Assembly: GCF_001896135.2 (NCBI RefSeq)
Contig: NZ_MPOH02000009.1
Coordinates: 148,082 to 212,081 of the forward strand
Origin: Streptomyces phaeoluteigriseus
GTDB taxonomy: Bacteria > Actinomycetota > Actinomycetes > Streptomycetales > Streptomycetaceae
Reading direction: 5' to 3'
DNA: 64,000 nt
Below the pieces are notes generated by a model. That model ran no database searches. It saw nothing but the letters and a program-made list of their open reading frames with translations, and was not told the origin of the DNA. The number at the start of each line of letters is the position of its first letter. The first letter of the stretch is position 1. A program made the translations under genes and the position numbers. Below are positions 61,485 through 64,000 of the stretch, one piece after another.

Positions 61485-64000
61485 GAAGCCTGCCTTTCGG
61501 GTTGTGCGGGGTGTTTCGGGGACGGGCCGCCGGCGGTGGGGGGCGCGGGCCGGCGGACGGCCCCGGCGCGCAGTCCCGGTCCTCCGGCCGCGACGCACGG
61601 TGAGCACCATGGTCAGTCCCCCGCCCGGTGTGTCCTCGGCGTCGAGCGTCCCGCCCATCGCCTCGGCGAAGCCACGCGCGACCGCGAGGCCCAGGCCCAC
61701 CCCGGCTCCCCGGGGAGCGTCACCGTACCGCTGGAAGGGCTCGAAGATCCGCTCCTTGGCCTCGTCGGGCACGCCCGGCCCACGGTCCACGACCCGGACC
61801 TCGACCCGGCCGGCGAGGGCACTGGCCGAGACGAGCACGGGGGTGCCGTCCGGGCTGTACTTCACCGCGTTCTCCACCAGGTTGGCGACCGACCGCTCCA
61901 GCAGTCCGGCGTCCACGGCGACCATCGGCAGCGTCTCCGGGATGTCCAGCGTCACGCTGTCCGCCGGAACCCCGCCCAGCGCCATCGGTACCACCTCGTC
62001 CAGGTCGGTCTCCCGGATGATCAGCGTGACCGTGCCGGTCTGGAGACGGGACATGTCCAGGAGGTTCCCGACCAGGTGGTCGAGCCGGTCGGCGCCGTCC
62101 TCGATGCCTTCGAGCAGTTCCGCCCGGTCCTCCTCGGACCAGGCCACGTCGTCGGATCTGAGGCTCGACACCGCCGCCTTGATCCCGGCCAGCGGAGTGC
62201 GCAGGTCATGGCTTACGGCGGCCAGCAGTGCCGTACGGATCCGGTTGCCCTCGGCGAGGGTGCGGGCCCGGTCGGCCTCCTCCTGAAGACGACGCCGGTC
62301 CAGCACGACGACCGCCTGCGCGGCGAAGGCGGCCAGCACCCGCCGGTCCGCCGCGGGCAGTACCCGTCCGGTGAGCGCCAGTGCCAGGCGGTCCCCGACG
62401 GGCACGTCCACATCAGCGTCCTCCGGCCGCTCGACGGGCGGCCCCACGCCGACCCGGCCCGCGCAGGTCCACGGCGCCTGGTGGTCCCCGCGCTCCAGCA
62501 GGGCCGCCGACTCCATGCCGAAGGTCTCCCGGACGCGCTCCAGCAGCGCCTCCAGGCTGGTCTCGCCGCGCAGCACATTGCCCGCCAGGTAGGAGAGGAT
62601 CTCCGACTCCGCCCGGAGTCTGGCCGCCTGGTGGGTGCGCCGGGCGGCGAGGTCGACCACCGACGCCACGGACACCCCGACCCAGACGAAGATCACGATG
62701 GCCACGATGTTCTTCGGATCGGCGACGGTCCAGCGGTGCAGGGGCGCTGTGGAGAAGTAGTTCAGCAGCAGGGACCCGAGGGCCGCCGAGGCCAGCGCCG
62801 GCAGCAGGCCACCGAGCAGCGCCGCCGCGACCGTCACGGTGAGAAGCAGCAGCATGTCGTTGGCGAGGCCGAGGTGGACCGTGCCGAGCAGCACCGTCAT
62901 CAGCGGGGGGCCGGCCAGCCCGACCGCCCAGCCCCAGATGATCCGGGCCCTCCCGAGCCGCGCGCCCCGGGCCACCGGCAGACCCCGCCCCTTGGCCGCC
63001 CCCTCATGGGTGACGATGTGCACGTCGAGGTCGGGTCCCGACTCGCGCGCGATCGTCGCGCCGACGCCGGGCCCGAAGACGTACTGCCAGGCCTTGCGGC
63101 GCGAGGAGCCGAGGACGATCTGGGTGGCGTTGGCGCCCCGGGCGAAGTCGAGGAGGGCGGCCGGGACGTCGTCGCCGACGACATGGTGGAAGGTACCGCC
63201 GAGGTCCTCCACGAGCGTGCGCTGGACCGCCAGTTCCTTGGGCGAGGCGGAGGTCAGGCCGTCCGTGCCCGCGACGTAGACGGCCAGTACTTCGCCACCG
63301 GCGCCCTTCTCCGCAAGCCGCGCCGCCCGCCGGATCAGTGTCCGCCCCTCCGGGCCGCCGGTCAGCCCGACCACGATCCGCTCCCGCGAACCCCAGATCG
63401 CCGACACCCGGTGCTCGCTGCGGTACTGCTTCAGGTACTCGTCGACCCGGTCGGCCACCCACAGCAGGGCCAGCTCCCGCAGGGCGGTGAGATTGCCCGG
63501 CCGGAAGTGGTTCGACAGGGCCGCGTCGACCTTGTCCGGTGCGTAGATGTTGCCGTGCGCCATGCGGCGGCGCAGGGCCTGCGGCGACATGTCGACCAGC
63601 TCGATCTGGTCGGCCCGGCGTACGAACTCGTCCGGGACCGTCTCCTGCTGCCGCACCCCAGTGATCGACTCCACCACGTCACCGAGGGACTCCAGGTGCT
63701 GGATGTTCACCGTGGAGATCACGTCGATGCCCGCGGCGAGCAGATCCTCCACGTCCTGCCAGCGCTTGGCGTTGCGCGAGCCCGGGACGTTCGTGTGGGC
63801 CAGCTCGTCCACCAGGGCGACCTGGGGGCGGCGGGCGAGCACCGCGTCCACGTCCATCTCGGTGCGGGCGGCACCCCGGTACTCCAGCCGCCGTCGGGGG
63901 ACCTCCTCCAGGCCGTGCAGCATCGCCTCGGTACGCGGCCGGTCGTAGTGCTCGGCGAACGCCACCACGCAGTCCGTGCCCCGCTCGACGCGCCGATGGG
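61481..64000 (-). CDS. kdpD: Sensor kinase KdpD, partial at right edge, one-base frameshift near the C-terminus
   Basis: The gene enters at the right window edge (its N-terminal Walker A is outside). Visible order: KdpD nucleotide-binding part (VALVDELAHTNVPGSRNAKR, STVNIQHLESLGDVVE), a USP-like domain (IVVGLTGGPEGRTLIRRAAR), a four-helix membrane module (about 62620-62960), a GAF-like segment, HisKA with His in AVSHDLRTPLAGIKAAVSSL, and HATPase (GVGLGLAVARGFAEAMGG). As read, the frame runs into kdpE without a stop. Near 61593 one extra base in GTGCGTCGCGGCC is the likely cause: without it the frame ends ERQAS and stops at 61481-61483, overlapping kdpE by ATGA. Confidence 0.85.

Noticed and set aside
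60771..63968. KdpD-KdpE as a natural fused hybrid kinase
   Set aside because: One extra base near 61593 accounts for the missing stop, and the shifted frame restores the usual ATGA overlap.

Overview
The window reads as a chromosomal segment of a Streptomyces-type actinomycete. It is very G+C-rich throughout, uses GTG starts and GTGA/ATGA stop-start overlaps freely, and carries a light-controlled isorenieratene (crt) locus with LitR- and LitS-type regulators, divergent MmyB-like XRE regulators and a KdpDE system. I see no tRNA, rRNA or CRISPR.

Region 1 (0.3-9.6 kb) holds a lipid-phosphatase operon (PAP2-diacylglycerol-kinase fusion, a frameshifted small protein, a second PAP2), an MMPL exporter behind an A+T-rich promoter, a GNAT acetyltransferase, a gene-poor stretch with decayed coding sequence, and an SDR/DUF2867 protein. 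Region 2 (9.6-26 kb) is the light/carotenoid block. It contains an internally deleted class I photolyase, an intact photolyase-like gene with the four cysteines of iron-sulfur photolyases, crtE-I-B-V on the plus strand, and a convergent operon of an FAD oxidoreductase, an SDR, crtY, crtT and crtU. Then come litR and, divergently, litS with a truncated zinc-type anti-sigma gene. LitR and LitS would let light switch on carotenoid and photoprotection genes. Region 3 (26-40 kb) is patchy accessory DNA: a frameshifted carboxylesterase, a VOC protein, decayed methyltransferase and TetR genes, a secreted I36 inhibitor, a membrane spermidine-synthase homologue, a CBM2 fragment, two divergent oxidoreductase/XRE pairs and a Phd/Doc-like toxin-antitoxin module.

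Region 4 (about 40.1-54.1 kb) has the ends of an integrated element. A perfect 68-bp direct repeat lies at 40103-40170 and 54041-54108, and the right copy is the 3' end and stop codon of an RNA uracil methyltransferase gene. Pairs of GAGCGTCA spaced 11 bp apart sit at arm-site distances. Inside is an oxidoreductase-rich cargo: a Tat-exported PaoABCD-like molybdenum aldehyde oxidase (FAD subunit frameshifted), a cupin, three SDRs, a frameshifted MFS pump, a lipoprotein, a zinc alcohol dehydrogenase with a divergent XRE regulator, and two sugar-kinase remnants. A CAGGGAG-N6-CTCCCCCCTT type motif recurs upstream of the molybdo-enzyme, the MFS gene and the XRE gene. No integrase is present.

Region 5 (54-64 kb) looks like conserved core and is largely about potassium: an APC/KUP-like permease, a 31-residue membrane protein, two TrkA/KtrA subunits, then DUF3159 and OB-fold proteins and kdpE/kdpD, with kdpD running off the right edge.

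Many genes carry single-base frameshifts (about 2437, 9843, 15375, 27030, 29380, 34362, 44838, 48165, 49060, 61593). The one in conserved kdpD suggests that part of these are sequence errors rather than real decay, so broken calls should be read with that caution.
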